64,000 nucleotides of DNA from Peromyscus leucopus. Lineage: Eukaryota; Chordata; Mammalia; Rodentia; Cricetidae. Of the stretch, positions 48,608-59,617 are shown one piece after another. Position 1 is the first letter of the stretch. Each line of letters starts with the position of its first letter. The notes beneath the pieces were generated by a model, which worked only from the letters and a program-made list of their open reading frames with translations, did not search any database and was not told where the DNA came from. Made by a program: the position numbers and the translations under genes. The stretch lies in contig NC_051075.1 of NCBI RefSeq assembly GCF_004664715.2, positions 35,565,495 to 35,629,494 on the forward strand, given 5' to 3'.

Positions 48608-49215
48608 AATAAAATTAACTTTAAATTTGTATCAATAAACTAAAATCTATACCAATGTAAAACATTTAAAAAAATTCCTCTTTAAAAGTAGGTTCAACAA
48701 TCCACCCTTTTGTCCTGTCATATCTATATCCTATATTTCTATGTCATATCCCCCTTTCTTCTTTTAGAAAGACATTGACTATGACCAATAACAATTTTTA
48801 ACCAACAATGTAAACAAAGACAAACATCCATAATCCATTTTTTTGGGAATGTGTGTATATTTTTCTAGGCTACTTCCTGCTGATAAAGGGCACTGGTAAT
48901 CTCATGGGAACACAAAGAAAATTTTAGGATTATGATCAAGTTCTGATTGGCATAGTCTGTGAGGCTATATTCTCTGAGCCAGTTGCCTTGAAGTTGATTT
49001 TGGATGTTGGATGATCTGGGCCATGGTGTCATTGGAAAACTTTCAGGGGTTCTTGGCTACTCAAACCTGATCCATCTTAACCTGAAACAAATTCATAGCC
49101 TCTTGCTTTCTGTGGAAACAAAAGAAGGGCCTCCTTTCCAAAGCAACATATCCTTAGATCCAGATTTTGAAGTTGATACCTTTAAAATATACATATTGGT
49201 TTAACTGAACAGCCT
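47691..49215 (-). mobile_element. ERV internal region, left part, non-coding
   Basis: AT-rich, no long frame with retroviral protein features. It includes the (TA)n at 48556-48601. 48670-48845 shares several blocks with the internal part of the other ERV at 16320-16630 ('gaccaataacaat', 'acatccataatcca'), which supports its identity. Confidence 0.75.
48556..48601. repeat. (TG)n(TA)n microsatellite
   Basis: A short TG run followed by about 36 bases of TA. Confidence 0.95.
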
Positions 49216-49589
49216 TGTGGCTGGAGTCTTCTCCAGTCCTGCCTGGCCCATGGTCAGGGCAAATCTCTCCCACTTGCCAGTCCTGCAGCCGCTTAGAACC
49301 AACCAAGTAAACACACAAAGATTTATTTTACTTATAAACTGTATGGCCATGGCAGGCTTCTTGCTAACTGTTCTTATATCTTAAATCAAGCCATTTCTAT
49401 TAAACTATAAATTGCCACATGGTTCGTGGCTTACCAGTATTTCAACATGTTGGTACTCATGGTGGCATCTAGCAGCGTCTCCTGACTCAGCCTTCTACTT
49501 CCCAGAATTCTCATCTCTGCTTGTCCTGCCTATACTTCCTGATTGGCTACCAGCCAATTAGCATTTTATACAGAGTGATATACACAGCA
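49216..49589 (-). mobile_element. Solo LTR, family A, nested in the ERV, target duplication CAGCCT
   Basis: It starts TGTGGCTGGAG and ends TACACAGCA on the plus strand. CAGCCT lies at 49210-49215 and 49590-49595, a perfect 6-bp match. 'cagtcctgcctggcccatgg', 'ccaagtaaacacacaaagat', 'gtatggccatggcaggcttc' and 'gattggctaccagccaatta' are reverse complements of family A landmarks. It is clearly different in detail from the LTR at 47287, so it is a later separate insertion. Confidence 0.94.
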
Positions 49590-49595
49590 CAGCCT

Positions 49596-50338
49596 TTATA
49601 ATCAAATGCCTTTCTGCAGTAAAAAATCGCAAAGAGAATATAATCCAGACTCTCTTTATGCTATTTCCATCTTTATGTGGCTTATTTTTTTAGTTACTTT
49701 TACATTCTCTTTAAATACTTTTTCTTAAAAAAACTTTCTATTTTTTTATATAACTGTCTATATTTTTTCCTCTCCCTTTCAAGCCTACATATATTTTTAT
49801 GCATATTGTCAACTGTTTAGAGGTTTATTTCACCTGAATCTACTTTGTTTTGTATCTATTGCATGAAGCTGTAGATGACTAGGACAGAAATGGCATCTTT
49901 GGCTTCTGGCTTTGCCCATCTCAGCTTTTCAACATGGCAGAACTGCTTTTACTGCCCGCTCTAGGAATCAGGCTCACTTCCTACTCTGGGAAGCAATGGG
50001 TCTGTGCTTCCCTCCAGCAGTCTGTAGCCCCAAATCCTCTTCTTTCTTTTTCTTTTTTTTTTTCCTGTACTAGCAAAAGCTAAATCTGTCACTACACAGT
50101 GCACTGTGCGGCTTGGAGACACCACTGTGTACTGTGGTGGGAAACCGTAGCCATGCTGCAGGAAAAGCTCAAATGTCAGGAACCTGCCATAGAGTAGCTC
50201 AAGCCCACAGGCTGGCCTGAGAGACACAACTAGGAAGCTCTTTTTAGCTCTGTTTTAGTTAAGTTTGTTTTTGTTTGTTTGTTTGTTTTGTTTTGTTTTG
50301 TTTTTAAGCCTTGTCAGGTTTTAGATGGAAACTGTTGC
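49596..50338 (-). mobile_element. ERV internal region, right part (5' leader side)
   Basis: Continues the internal sequence to the primer-binding site. It includes (TTTG)n at 50265-50305. No gag frame is recognisable; the 88-codon frame at 49961-50227 has no retroviral motif that I can identify. Confidence 0.65.
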
Positions 50339-50356
50339 CACCATGTCTGGGCACCA
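50339..50356 (-). promoter_or_regulatory. Primer-binding-site-like sequence
   Basis: In the element's sense it reads TGGTGCCCAGACATGGTG, two bases after the LTR end. It begins TGG as primer-binding sites do and is similar to lysine-tRNA-type sites of class II rodent elements. The tRNA assignment is inference. Confidence 0.65.
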
Positions 50357-50358
50357 AT

Positions 50359-50832
50359 TGTAAATAAATTTCTAAATGGTCTTATTAAATAAGAAACACA
50401 GAGTCAAATATAGCCTTAGAGATCAGGGAAATAGTAAGAGTCACCAGCTAACCTTAACTCACCACCCTGATGTAGCTTCCCAAGAGAAGTACTTCCTGCT
50501 TACCCAGGCTTTTTTTTGCTTTGCTGTTCTGCTCTCTCATTGGCTCTTAGGCCAGCTATCTCACTTCCTTGTTACTGCCTATCTGTACAGACCTCCAGGT
50601 CTCTATGGTTGGTACTGGGATTAAAGGCCTGTGTCACCATGCTAGGCTGTTCCCTGGTGTGTCCTTGAACACACAGAGACTCTGCCTGCCATATGATTGG
50701 ATTAAGGGCATGTGCTACCACTGCCTGACTTTTGTGTTTACTGGCTTGCTATTTACTCTGATCTCTAGGCAAATTTTATTAACATAAAAATAAAATATCA
50801 CCACATTTCAGCTCAAATAAAATATTACCACA
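50359..50832 (-). mobile_element. Right (5') LTR of the nested ERV, family C
   Basis: Plus-strand ends are TGTAAATAAATTTC and ATTACCACA. 'cttattaaataagaaacaca', 'ctctcattggctctta', 'actgggattaaaggcctgtg', 'gtccttgaacacacagagac' and 'attaagggcatgtgctacca' match the reverse complement of the family C solo LTR at 22179-22598. It contains B1-head-like segments. Confidence 0.9.
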
Positions 50833-51416
50833 CTGGGACATCATGAAAAGACCAAACCTAAGAATAATAGGGATAGAAGAAGGAGGAGAATACCAGCTAA
50901 AGGCACAGAAAATATATTCAAGAAAATCATAGAAGTAAAATTTCCCAACCTAAAGAAAGAAATACCTATGAAGATACAAGAAGCTTATAGAACACCAATA
51001 GGCTGGTCCAAAAAAATGTCCCCTCCCTACATAATAATGAAACCACTAAACATAGAGAATAAAGAAAGAATATTAAGAGTTGCAAAGGAAAAAGGCCAAG
51101 TAACATATAAAGGCAGACCTATCAGAATAACACTGACTTCTCAGGGGAGACTTGAAAGCCAGAAGGTCCTAGACAGATGTTATGCAGAAACTGAGACCAC
51201 AGATTCTAGCCCAGACTATTATACCCAGCAAAATTCTCAATCACCATAGACAGAGTAAAAAAGATGTTCTATGACAAAACCAGATTTAAGTAATATCTGT
51301 CCACAAATCCAGCCCTACATAAATCACTAGAAGGAAAAATCCAACCTAGTGAAGTTAGATACAACCATGAAACAGAGGCAATAGATAGCCCCACACCAAC
51401 AAATCCCAAAGGAGGG

Positions 51417-51419
<3 letters not shown>

Positions 51420-51460
<41 letters not shown>
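51420..51460. repeat. (CA)n microsatellite between L1 ORF1 and ORF2
   Basis: About 41 bases of CA, located where the inter-ORF spacer of the L1 lies. Confidence 0.96.
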
Positions 51461-51461
<1 letters not shown>

Positions 51462-51462
<1 letters not shown>

Positions 51463-54400
51463 CCACAAAAATATAAGGAATTAACAATCTCTGAACATTA
51501 ATATCCCTTAATAACAATGGACTCAAATCACCTATAAAAACACATAGGCTAACAGAATGGATATGAAAGCAGGATAAATCTCCTGCTGCACACAAAAAAA
51601 CGCAACTCAACTTCAAAGACAGACACTACCTAAGAGTAAAGAGTTGGGAAAAGACTTTCCAATCAAATGGACTTAAGAAGCAAGCTGGTATAAATATCCT
51701 AATATCTAACAAAATAGACTTCAAACTAAAATTAATCAAAAGTTGTCTACAAGACATTACATATTCATCACAAGAAAAATCCATCAAGATAAAGTCTCAA
51801 TTCTCAACATTTATGCCCCAAATGCAAGAGCACTCACATATGTAAAAGAAACATTACTAAAGCATAATCACACATTAAACCCCACACACTAATAGTAGGA
51901 GACTTCAACACCCCACTCTCACCAATGAACAGGGCTGCCAGACAGGAACTTAATGGAGAAATAAGAGAACTAACAGATATTATGACTCAGACTTAATAGA
52001 CATACACAAAACTTCCCATCCAAACAAAAAAGAATATCCCTTCTTCTCAGCATTCCATGGAACCTTTTCTAAAACTGACCACATACTCAGTCACAAAGCA
52101 AATTTCAACAGATTTTTAAAAATCGTAATAAACTGTATTTTTTTGGAGTTAAAGTTATAATTCAACAACACAAATTACAGAAAGCCTACAAACTCATGGA
52201 ATCTGAATAATGCTCAACTGAATCACCACTGGGTCAAGGAAGAAATAAAGAAATTAAAGGCTTCCTAGAATTCAATGAAAGTAAATTGACAACATACCCA
52301 AACATATGGGACACCATGAAAGCAATACTAAGAAGAAAGTTCATAGCTATAAATGCTTACATAAAGAAGTTGTAGAAATCTCACACTAGCAACTTAACAG
52401 CACATCTGAAAACTCTGGAACAAAAGAAGCAAACTCACCCAGGAGGAACAGATGTCAGGAAATAATCAAATTGAGGGCTGAAATTAATAAAATAGGAACA
52501 AAAAAAGTACAAAAAAAATCAATGAGTCAAAGAATTGGTTCTTTGAGAAAATTAAAAAGATAGACAAAAACCTTATCCAAAATAACCAAAAAGCAGAGAG
52601 ATAATATCCAAATTAACAAAATTAGAAAGAAAAAGGGAGACATAACAAGAGACAACAGGAAATCCATAGAAGCATCAGGTCATACTTCAAAAACATGTAT
52701 TCCACAAATTTGGAAAATCTGAAAGAAACGGACAATTTTCTGAATAGTTACCACATAAAAAATAAAATCAAGTCCAGATAAACTATTTAAATAGACCTAT
52801 AACCATATGGAAATAGAAGCTGTCATTAAATATTCCCAACAGAAAAAAGCCCAAGGTCAGATGGTTTCAGTGTAGAATTCTACCAGAATCTCAAAGAAGA
52901 ACTAATACCAATACTCCTCAAATTGTTCCATACAATATAAACAGAAAGAACATTACCAAACTCTTTCTATGTGGCTACAGCTACTCTGATACCTAAACCA
53001 CACAAAGATGCAACAAGGAAAGAGAATTACAGACCAGTCTCCCTCACAAACACTGATGCAAAAATACTCAATAAAATAATAGCACATTTATTCTAAGAAT
53101 ACATCAAAAAATCATCCACCATGATCAAGTAGGCTTCATCCCAGAAATGCAATGATGGTTCAATGCAAGATAATCTGTCAATGTAATCCATCATATAAAC
53201 TTCATGATCATCTCATTAGATGTTGAAAAAGCTTTTGACAAATGTCAAAACACCCTCATGACAAAGGTCTTAGAGAGCAGGAATACAAGGAACATACCTA
53301 AACATAATAAAGGTAATTTACTTCAAGCTGACAGCCAAGATGAAATTAAACGGAGAGAAACTCAAAGCGATTCCACTAAAATCAGGAACAAGACAAGACT
53401 TTCCACTCTCCCCATATCTATTCAATATACTAGAGCAATATGCTAGAGCAATAAGACAACAAAAGGAGTTCAAGGGGATACAAATTGGAAAAGAAGACGT
53501 CAAAATTTCACTATTTGCAAATGATATAATAGTATACTTAAGTAACGCAAAAATTCTACCAGGGAACTCCTACAACTGATAAACACCTTCAGTAATGTGG
53601 CATAATACAAGATTAACTCAAAAAAATCAGTACCATATATACAAATGATAAATGGGCTGAGGAAAAAAAAATGTGAAACATCACCCTTTACAATAGCCAC
53701 AAGTAATATAAAATACCTTGGGATAACACTAACCAAACAAGTGAAAGACCTGTATGACATGTCTTTGAAGAAAGAAATTGAAGAAGACATCAGAAAATGC
53801 AAAGATCTCCCATGCTCATGGATTGGTAGAACGGACATAATAAAAATGGCAATCTTACCAAAAGCAATCTACAGATTCAATGCAATCCCCATCAAAATTC
53901 CAACACAATTCTTCACAGACTTGGAAAGAACAATACTCACCTTCATATGGAGAAACAAAAACCTAGGAGAGCTAAAACAATCCTTTACATAAAGCAACTT
54001 CTGGAGGTATCACCATCCCTGACTTCAAGCTCTATTATAGAGCTATAGTAATAAAAACATCTTGGTATTGGCATAAAAACTGACATGTAGACAAAAAGAA
54101 TTGAATTGAAGAATTTGACATTAATCCACACACCTATGAACACCTGATTTTTGACAAAGAAGACAAAACTGTACAATGAAAAAAAGAAAGCATCTTCAAC
54201 AAATGTTACTGGCATAACTGGATGTCAACATGTAGAGGATTGCAAATAGATCCATATCTATCACCATGCACAAAACTCAAATCCAAGTGGATCAAAGACC
54301 TTAATATAAATCTAGCTACACTGAACCTGATAGAGGAGAAAGTATAAACTAGTAGAATGCATTGGCAAAGGAGACCACTTCTTAAATATAACACCAGTAG

Positions 54401-55225
54401 CACAGACACTGAGAGTAACAATTAATAAATGAAATATTCTGAAACTGAGATTCTTCTGTAAAGCAAATGACACACTATATAAGACAAAATGATAAGCTAC
54501 AGAATAAAAAAAAGATCTTCACCAACAAAACATCTGACAGAGGGCTGACCTCCAAAATATGTAAAGAAATCAAGAAACTAGACATCAAAATATCAAATAA
54601 TCCATTTTAAAAAGGGCTACAGATATAAACATAGAATTTTTAACAGAAGAATCCTAAATGGCTGAAAGACATTTAGGGAATTGCTCAACAACATTAGTCA
54701 TCAGAGAAATGCAAGCCAAAATGATTATGAGATACCATCTTGTACCTGTCAGAATGGCTAAGATCAAAAACATTTATGATAGCTTATGTTAGAAAGGATG
54801 TGGAGCATGGGGAACACTTCTCCACTGTTGGTGGAAGTACAAACTTGTACAGCCACTTTGGAAATCAGTATGGTGGTTTCTCAGAAAATTGGGAAGCAAT
54901 CTACCTCAAGTCCCAGTGCTAACACTTTTGGGCATATACACAAGGAATATTCAATCATACCACAAGGACATATGCTCAATAATGTCCATAGCAGCATTAT
55001 TCATAATAGTCAGAATCTGGAAACAACCTAGATGCCCCTCAACCAAAGAATGGATAAAGAAAATGTGGAACATATACACAACAGAGTACTACTCAGCATT
55101 AAAAAAACAATGTCATCATGAAATTTGCAGGCAAATGGATGTAACTAGTAAAGACTATCCTGAGTGAGGTAACCCAAACTCAAAAGGACAAACATTGTAT
55201 TTACTCATTCATAAGTGGATACTAG
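51462..55225 (+). pseudogene. L1 ORF2 pseudogene (endonuclease and reverse transcriptase)
   Basis: ORF2 encodes an N-terminal apurinic-type endonuclease, a reverse transcriptase and a Cys-rich C-terminal segment. The endonuclease part is visible at about 51500-52190, with 'VGDFNTPLS' near 51895 holding the conserved Asp and Asn. The reverse transcriptase is in pieces: motif A at 53204-53240 (S-L-D-V-E-K-A-F-D), '[19 protein letters not shown]' at 53361-53417, and motif C at 53514-53525, which reads F-A-N-D where family members have (F/L)-A-D-D. The open segment 53645-53992 covers the thumb-side region. A C-terminal 'GTLLHCWW' stretch lies near 54812-54835. The stop codon is at 55223-55225. 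Multiple stops and shifts make it inactive; the length of about 3.76 kb is near normal. Confidence 0.92.
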
Positions 55226-55728
55226 ATGTAGCAAAGGATAATCAGACTACAACCCACAGCTCTAGAGAAGCTAGGAAACAAGGAGGATCCTAAGGGGGAT
55301 ACATAGATTCCCTTTAGAAGGGGAAATAGATGAATCTCCATGAGTAAACTAGGGATGAGGGGAGGCATTAGAGGGGAGTGGATGGGAGATGAGAACATGA
55401 GGGTATGGGATGGTTGAGCTGGGGGAGGTACTAAGTGGGAGAGAAATAAAAGCAATATCTTGATAGAGGGAGACATCATGGGGTAAGGGAAGAACCTGGT
55501 GCTAGGGAAATTTCCAGGAATCTACAAGGATGATTCCAGATTAGACTAGTAGCAATAGAGGGTGCCTGAACTGGCCTACCCTGGTAATTAGATTGGTGAA
55601 TACCCTAACTGTCATCATAAGGGCTTCATCCAATAACTGATAGAAGCAGATGCAAAGATTCACATCTAAGCACCAGGCCTAGCTCTGGGAGTCCAGACAA
55701 AGAGAAGGAAGAGGGATCATATGAGAAT

Positions 55729-55748
55729 GGGGGGGGGGGGGGGGGGGA
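55729..55748. repeat. Poly(G) run in the L1 3' UTR
   Basis: Twenty consecutive G on the plus strand; such runs can form quadruplexes and are prone to sequencing error. Confidence 0.95.
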
Positions 55749-56166
55749 GTCAAGATCATGATGGGGAAATCTACAGAGACAACTGAACCAAGCTCATAGG
55801 ACCTCACAAACTTTAGATCAACAGCTATGGGACCTGCATTGGACCAGACTAGGGTCTCTGCATATGGGAAACAGTTGTGTAGCTTGGTCTGTTTGAGGGG
55901 ACCCTGACTGTGTGATCAGGATGTATCCCTGGTGCATGAGCTGCCTTTCTGGAGCCTTTTACCTATAGTGGGATGCCTTGCTCAGCCTTAATGCAGGGTG
56001 GAGGGGCTTGGTTCTGCCTCAATTGAATGTACCAATCTTTGCTCATTCCCCATGGGAGTCCTTACCATTTTGGAGGAGAGAATGGGGAGGTGGGGCTGGG
56101 GGTGAGGGAGGAGAGTATTTGGGGAGAGCAGTAAGAGGGATGAGAAGGGGATTTGTGGTTGGTATG

Positions 56167-56674
56167 TGTAGCATGAATCTTAAAAATTCTTATTAATAAA
56201 ATCAAACCTGAGACCATTTATTGAGGTGAATACTGGAAGATCAGAACAAGCCACAGCTAACCTCACCTGGCCAACTTCTCAGCTGATCTTGTTTCCTCAG
56301 ACTGGGAGCTTCTGTGTCCTCATTCCAATAGCTCTTAGCTGAGCTATGCTGCTCAAAATTTAAAAGCTTAACCAGCCAAATGCTTAACCAGCCAAAATGC
56401 TTCTAGTTTCTGGTCCCTGCACCTTATATACCTTTCTGTTTTCTACCATAACTCCCTGGGATTAAAGGTTGGGTTTCTGTGATTAAAGGCATGAGTCACT
56501 ATGCTTGGCTGTATGGCTGTATCCTTGAACACATGGATTTCTGCCTCTGGAATGCTAGGATTAAAGGCATTTGTTATTACTGCCTATCCTAAGTATCTAG
56601 TGGCTTTTCTGTTCTCTGACCCCAGATAATTTTATTAGGGTACACAATATTTTGGGGAACACAATACCACAACA
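56167..56674 (-). mobile_element. Solo LTR, family D, in the L1 3' end, target duplication GGTATG
   Basis: It starts TGTAGCATG and ends CCACAACA. GGTATG lies at 56161-56166 and 56675-56680. Removing it restores the L1 3' end 'ggttggtatgtaaaatgaat', comparable to 'ggttagtatgtaaaacagat' at 17827. It is the close relative of 15291-15797 and carries B1-head-like segments at about 56455-56510 and 56550-56582. Confidence 0.96.
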
Positions 56675-56834
56675 GGTATGTAAAATGAATAAAAATTTTT
56701 TAAATAAAAAAGATTTATAGGTCCAAACTATTTTTTCATTTGACTATTATACTTTTATAGTGCTTGTTAGTCCTTTATACTTTAAATTATTTTTAATATA
56801 TCAAAATAAATTATAAGATAAAACAAAAAACTTA

Positions 56835-57115
56835 TTTTTATTTATTTATTTAATTAATTTTTTCATTTTACATATCAATTCTAGTTCCACTTCTCTCTCC
56901 TCCTGCCCCTCCACCTCCTCCCATCCATTCCTCAGAGAGGGTAAGGACTCCCTTGGGATGTCAACAAAGTCTGTCATACTAATTTGAGGCAGGACAAGCT
57001 CCTCCTCCCTGTGTCAAGGCTGAGCAAGGTATCCCACCCTAAGGGATATGTTCCAAAAAGCCATTTCATGCACCCAGGATAAGTCCTGGTCCTACTGTCA
57101 GGGGCTCCCCAAACA
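56835..57115 (-). mobile_element. L1 3' end, minus strand, 5'-truncated
   Basis: The left edge is the reverse complement of an A-rich tail, then 'ttttacatatcaattctagt', C/T-rich sequence, 'gagagggtaaggactccctt', 'gtcaaggctgagcaaggtat', 'aagccatttcatgcacccag' and 'ctgtcaggggctccccaaac'. Same type as 21304-21537 but longer. Confidence 0.88.
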
Positions 57116-57212
57116 GAAACAAACTATTTTAAAGAAATCATTCCTTGTATAAATCCCAAAAAAGGAAGGAAAAACAGAGTAGAAAACACAATGTATAAGC
57201 ATATCCAACTGT

Positions 57213-57440
57213 GGGCCTGGAAAGATGGCCAGTGGTTTAAGATATTTCATACTTTTGGAGAAGACCAAGGCTTTTTCCCAGGCACATAAATTGTTGAGCT
57301 CACCACAACCTGGGACTCCATTTCTCAGGTTCCTGATATCTTCTTCAAGCATTTGTGGACAAATTACACAAATGTATGCATACATTTACACAGACACCTA
57401 CTTACAAATAAACAATGAACATAATTTTTTTAAAATATCT
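57213..57440 (+). mobile_element. Old B2/B3-type SINE
   Basis: 'gggcctggaaagatggccag', 'aatttcttgggc'-like spacing is absent, but 'gagctcaccacaacctggga', 'cacaaatgtatgcatacatt', 'acacagacacctacttacaa' and 'ataaacaatgaac' follow an old B2/B3 head and tail. Heavily diverged. Confidence 0.55.
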
Positions 57441-57954
57441 GTAAACAGTAGCAGCATGAAATGCTTCAATGGGTTGGAACAAATTTCATTATAAATATGT
57501 AAAATCACTACTACCAGAAAACACAGAATGAACCTGGGATGAAGAACTACATATCAGTTATTTCTTATAGTTTTGGTTGTGAGCCTAGCATTTAATAGCC
57601 TATCCATGTCTCCAGCCATATATTAGACACTTCCATGTGGTAATCTATAAATTTACTAATCCCAGTAAGGCTGAAAATATGTTATATTACCATTGTGATT
57701 AAATATAAACAATATAAGTGAAGAAAAACATCTAGTTTGGATAGTCAAAATTATGTCCCCTAAAAGAAATGTATTGGTATTACTAACCATCTTATTTAAA
57801 ACTACACAAAAGCACACATAGAAATAACTATGATGGTATGGTGAATATAAGTTTGAAATATTGAGAGTAACTTATTACTCCATAGTGTCAATATCTTAAA
57901 ACTTATAATGCATATGGAAAAGAACTTTTCATTAAAATAAAAATGCTGAGCTAA
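57441..57954. other. Unassigned AT-rich stretch
   Basis: Nothing recognised. Confidence 0.45.
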
Positions 57955-58580
57955 ACTTACTGACCTTTTTATTAGTTGTTTGAGAATTTCGTGAAATTAG
58001 TTTTGATCATATTCAGTGTCCCTCACCCAAGTTTTCCTAGATCCACAATGCCCTTACTTACCTACTTTATTTTGTGTCCTTTTTTTTTGTCTGCCTTTGG
58101 CTTCTATCAGGGCCAATTTTTATTGCCCACATCCACATAATCCACGGAGCATGGCCAGTTGGTCAGGGATATACTCTTAGCGATAACTGCCCGTTCCCTG
58201 CCCAACAGCTAACAATAGCTCCTAATCTGGTGGTGGAACTTCATGCTCAACTTCCTTCTCCATGCTGGCACTTAGCCAGCCTTGGGATTTCCCAGACTTG
58301 GGCATGCTGTCACAACCACTGTGAACTCATTCAGCATACAGCTATGTCCACAGACACTGTTTCATTATAAGCATCTATCACCTCTGACTCCTACACTCTT
58401 TCTTCCCCTTCTTCCACAATTATTTCTGAGCCTTTGGGGGAAGCAATTTGGCATATATGTTCCCTTTAGATCCAAACATTCTTCAGTCCCTTATTCTCTG
58501 GATATTGGTCAGCTGTGTGTCTCTGTGTTGATGATCATCTAATGCAAACAGAACTTTCTCTGATTAGGGTTGAGAAGTGT
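57955..58580 (-). mobile_element. Old L1 (Lx-type) 3' UTR, minus strand
   Basis: 'tttgagaatttcgtgaaatt', 'gatcatattcagtgtccctc', 'cctagatccacaatgccctt', 'gagcatggccagttggtcag', 'gggcatgctgtcacaaccac' and 'cacctctgactcctacactc' are the reverse complement of an old rodent L1 3' UTR. Confidence 0.7.
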
Positions 58581-58589
58581 ATATGCCCA

Positions 58590-59010
58590 AATGATTCTAT
58601 GTCCTACTACAGAGACACTTGCTCATTCATGTTCATTGCTGCTCTATTCACAATACCCAGGAAATGGAAACTGATGAATATATCATGAAAATGTGGTATA
58701 CTTATACTATGGAATATTATTCATCTATTAAGAAAAAATTAAATTATGAAAAAATTTGGAGAAACAGATAGAGATGAAAACAATCATTATGAACAAGGAA
58801 CCCCATATCCAGGAAGGCAAATATCACATGTTTTCTTTCATTTGTATATATTGGATTTTGGTTCCTCAGATATGTGTATTTCATTAGAAACTCAGAGGTC
58901 AGGAAATTACTACAGGGTGATATAGAGAGGAGTGTTCAGGAGAGAAGAGGTAGGAAGCACTGACTGAAATTTTTCATGGATACAATGCTTTTGAAATACA
59001 GACAATGTGA
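58590..59010 (+). mobile_element. Old L1 3' end (ORF2 C-terminus and following), plus strand
   Basis: 'gagacacttgctcattcatg', 'ttcattgctgctctattcac', 'aatgtggtatacttatacta', 'tggaatattattcatctatt' and 'atatcacatgttttctttca' are ORF2 C-terminal and downstream landmarks. It is more diverged than the copies at 16739 and 55020. It faces away from the minus-strand L1 tail to its left. Confidence 0.75.
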
Positions 59011-59617
59011 AAAATCATATGTTCTATCAGATTATAGGCACAGATTTTAAATAATAACTAACATTTTAACAGAAATATTCCCCTGCTGAAGACTTTTTGG
59101 TTTTTCAAACTTACATTTTCTGTATTATTTGAATTTCTTTTATTTTGTATTATGCTTATAATAAAAAATAAGCTGTGAATTTTTAATATATGAAACATAC
59201 TTCAGTGATAAAAAGATAAATTAGAGAAATGTATAAAAAGCCCCCAAAGAATAGAACATAAATAGATAAAATAGAACTATAGTGCCTAAGGCATTACAGT
59301 AGTAGAACATTGGTTTTAAAATAAAATGTAACATCCAAGAAAGATGGAAACAGCACATTTACACAAAACTTTCATGTGCCCCCAACTAAAGATAACATGT
59401 CAAAAGAAAAAGGACTACATACTACAATAAAAGAAGGATAAATCAATAAGGAAAAGATTAAGTTTGGTGAATACCTAAACAATAAATCTACTTGATGTCA
59501 TACAAAGCATCGTATAAGCCATAATCCAGTTTTATAAAACCTAATATAGATCATATTATATTTTAACATTAGATCACCATCTAATAAATGATTGATTATA
59601 TATTTGCAGTTTTAACT
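59011..59617. other. Unassigned AT-rich stretch
   Basis: Nothing recognised. Confidence 0.45.

Larger units (their letters stand above)
47287..50832 (-). mobile_element. Minus-strand non-autonomous ERV with two unlike LTRs and one target duplication (CTGGGA)
   Basis: CTGGGA lies directly left (47281-47286) and right (50833-50838), and L1 ORF1 continues across the join. The undisrupted site 'aaatctgggacac' is visible in the older L1 copy at 45475. In the minus-strand sense the element reads: LTR of family C (50359-50832), a primer-binding-site-like sequence (50339-50356), about 2.3 kb of internal sequence, polypurine tract (47668-47690), LTR of family A (47287-47667). The internal part has no gag, pol or env frame. 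A solo LTR is nested at 49216-49589. The two terminal LTRs should be copies of one sequence but belong to different families. Confidence 0.85.
46618..51340 (+). pseudogene. L1 ORF1 pseudogene, split by a B1 and an ERV
   Basis: ORF1 encodes the L1 RNA-binding chaperone. The likely start ATG is at 46618. The B1 (46716-46894) interrupts the N-terminal part. The next open segment, about 46897-47115, reads as a Lys/Glu-rich coiled coil, the expected second domain. After a frameshift the reading continues to 47286, is cut by the ERV, and resumes at 50833 with the RNA-recognition and C-terminal part (open frame 50968-51249, containing 'QVTYKGRPIRI'). Further frameshifts follow before the end near 51340. 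All interruptions exclude a functional product. Confidence 0.9.
46066..56709 (+). mobile_element. Full-length L1 with target duplication, carrying nested insertions
   Basis: The left flank AAGATTTGTAGGT (46053-46065) and right flank AAGATTTATAGGT (56710-56722) form a 13-bp target duplication with one change. Between them are a tandem-monomer 5' UTR, ORF1, ORF2, a 3' UTR with a poly-G tract and an A-rich tail, all in order. The nested elements are a B1 (46716-46894), an ERV (47287-50832) and a solo LTR (56167-56674). Subtracting them and their target duplications leaves about 6.4 kb, a normal complete rodent L1. Both ORFs are disrupted, so it is immobile. Confidence 0.95.
55226..56709 (+). mobile_element. 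L1 3' UTR and A-rich tail, split by a solo LTR
   Basis: The 3' UTR has a GA-rich stretch (55340-55450), a G20 run at 55729-55748 and a second GA-rich stretch (56075-56150). It is interrupted by the LTR at 56167-56674 and ends with 'taaaatgaataaaaattttt' and an A-rich tail. A polypurine or poly-G tract in the 3' UTR is a known feature of rodent L1s. The same 3' UTR type is at 16900-17870. Confidence 0.92.

Noticed and set aside
47287..50832. Possibility of intact retroviral genes in the nested ERV
   Set aside because: The internal region is only about 2.3 kb after removing the nested LTR and shows no long frame or gag, pol or env motif.
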